Shown here: one piece after another, positions 5,469 to 5,743 of the stretch | How positions within the stretch are numbered: position 1 is the first letter of the stretch | Layout of the letters: every line of letters begins with the position of its first letter | Source of the DNA: Lachnospiraceae bacterium | Lineage (GTDB): Bacteria > Bacillota > Clostridia > Lachnospirales > Lachnospiraceae | Reading direction: 5' to 3' | DNA: 5,743 nucleotides | NCBI GenBank assembly: GCA_017463035.1 | Contig: JAFTPY010000018.1 | Coordinates: 1-5,743 of the forward strand | Notes under the pieces: generated by a model | Seen by the model: the letters and a program-made list of their open reading frames with translations, nothing else | What the model was told of the DNA's origin: nothing | Database searches by the model: none | Made by a program: the position numbers and the translations under genes

Positions 5469-5645
5469 TCAGCAGAATTGATTTGCTTCGGCATCATAAT
5501 GATAGTCGACAGCTTCCAATGTGCGGATGATATCCTCCGGGGAACAACCGGTTGCGGCGCAAAACTCCGCAAAGCTTGCATAGTTGTCACGTAATTGGGT
5601 ATTGATATAACTTAACAGGATAACAGGGTCTTTCGGTAATTGCAT
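5469..5645 (-). CDS. Small DUF4250 family protein
   Basis: A 58-residue protein reads on the minus strand from an ATG at 5645 to a TGA at 5471-5469. It begins MQLPKDPVILLSYINTQLRD and ends VDYHYDAEANQFC. The pattern LPKDP-hydrophobic-LLS-x-x-NT-x-LRD, followed by a short helical middle (SFAEFCAATGCSPEDI) and a YDAExNQF end, matches the DUF4250 family as I remember it, a small cytoplasmic family found mainly in Clostridia. The middle reads like a helix-turn-helix-style helical pair, but no function is established. AAGGAG (plus-strand positions 5652-5657) lies 6 bases before the start, and a good promoter is further upstream. The gene converges on hisF. Family assignment is by memory of the motif; that it is a real gene is well supported by start signals, length and conserved ends. 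Confidence 0.88.
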   Translation of the reverse strand: MQLPKDPVILLSYINTQLRDNYASFAEFCAATGCSPEDIIRTLEAVDYHYDAEANQFC

Positions 5646-5676
5646 AGGATTCTCCTTTCATATAAAGTGCGGCTAA

Positions 5677-5705
5677 ATTGTACCACAAGTGAAAGGAAAA
5701 GTAAA
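5677..5705 (-). promoter_or_regulatory. Extended -10 promoter of the DUF4250 gene
   Basis: On the minus strand, TTTACT (plus coordinates 5705-5700) and TACAAT (5682-5677) are separated by 17 bases. TGG directly precedes the -10 box, giving the extended TGn form. Transcription should start near 5670, leaving a short leader of about 25 nt before the ATG. Confidence 0.7.
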
Positions 5706-5730
5706 GTGTGCGGAAAGGAAGCAGACTTCG

Positions 5731-5743
5731 ATGGAATTGGCAG
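5731..5743 (+). CDS. Possible first codons of a further plus-strand gene
   Basis: An ATG at 5731 opens a frame reading MELA before the window ends. AAAGGAAG (5714-5721) lies 9 bases upstream and could serve as its ribosome binding site. It would be divergent from the DUF4250 gene. Four codons cannot identify a product, and no convincing plus-strand promoter was found, so this is only a possibility. Confidence 0.22.

Noticed and set aside
5466..5484. Bidirectional terminator between hisF and DUF4250
   Set aside because: The AAATCA/TGATTT inverted repeat is only 6 bp and A/T-rich, without a proper U tract.

Overview
The window looks like chromosomal DNA from a Gram-positive anaerobe of the Clostridia, most likely a motile member of the Lachnospiraceae. 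The reasons are strong AGGAGG-type ribosome binding sites, sigma-A-like promoters, a lipoprotein with a Thr/Pro-rich linker of the kind common in that family, a chemotaxis gene, and two small family markers (a DUF1846 C-terminus and a DUF4250 gene). The assignment rests on protein and signal style only. No rRNA, tRNA, CRISPR array, insertion sequence or phage gene was seen.

Layout. Bases 1-129 are the 3' end of a DUF1846 (UPF0371) gene, closed by a convincing 11-bp intrinsic terminator (137-171). A good promoter (175-203) then drives a single lipoprotein gene (245-1027) with an Ig-like C-terminal domain. A second good promoter (1062-1090) drives a likely two-gene operon: cheV (1141-2040), a CheW-receiver coupling protein, and, 23 bp downstream, a large unrecognised membrane protein (2064-3956). 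That protein has an N-terminal zinc ribbon, a long acidic region with repeated GDxADLF motifs, a Lys/Glu-rich helix, one membrane span and a helical outer domain. Two hairpins (3992-4014 and 4035-4056) separate this unit from hisH (4085-4690) and hisF (4701-5462), which together encode imidazole glycerol phosphate synthase. A 58-residue DUF4250 gene (5469-5645, minus strand) converges on hisF with only 6 bp between the stop codons and has its own extended -10 promoter (5677-5705). The last bases may hold the start of another plus-strand gene.

How the genes relate. HisH makes ammonia from glutamine and HisF uses it to close the imidazole ring. CheV couples chemoreceptors to CheA and can be tuned by phosphorylation. 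The gene behind cheV is the main unknown: its architecture suggests a membrane-anchored scaffold with a multivalent cytoplasmic tail, and its position suggests, but does not prove, a link to chemotaxis. No stretch longer than about 130 bases lacks a gene.
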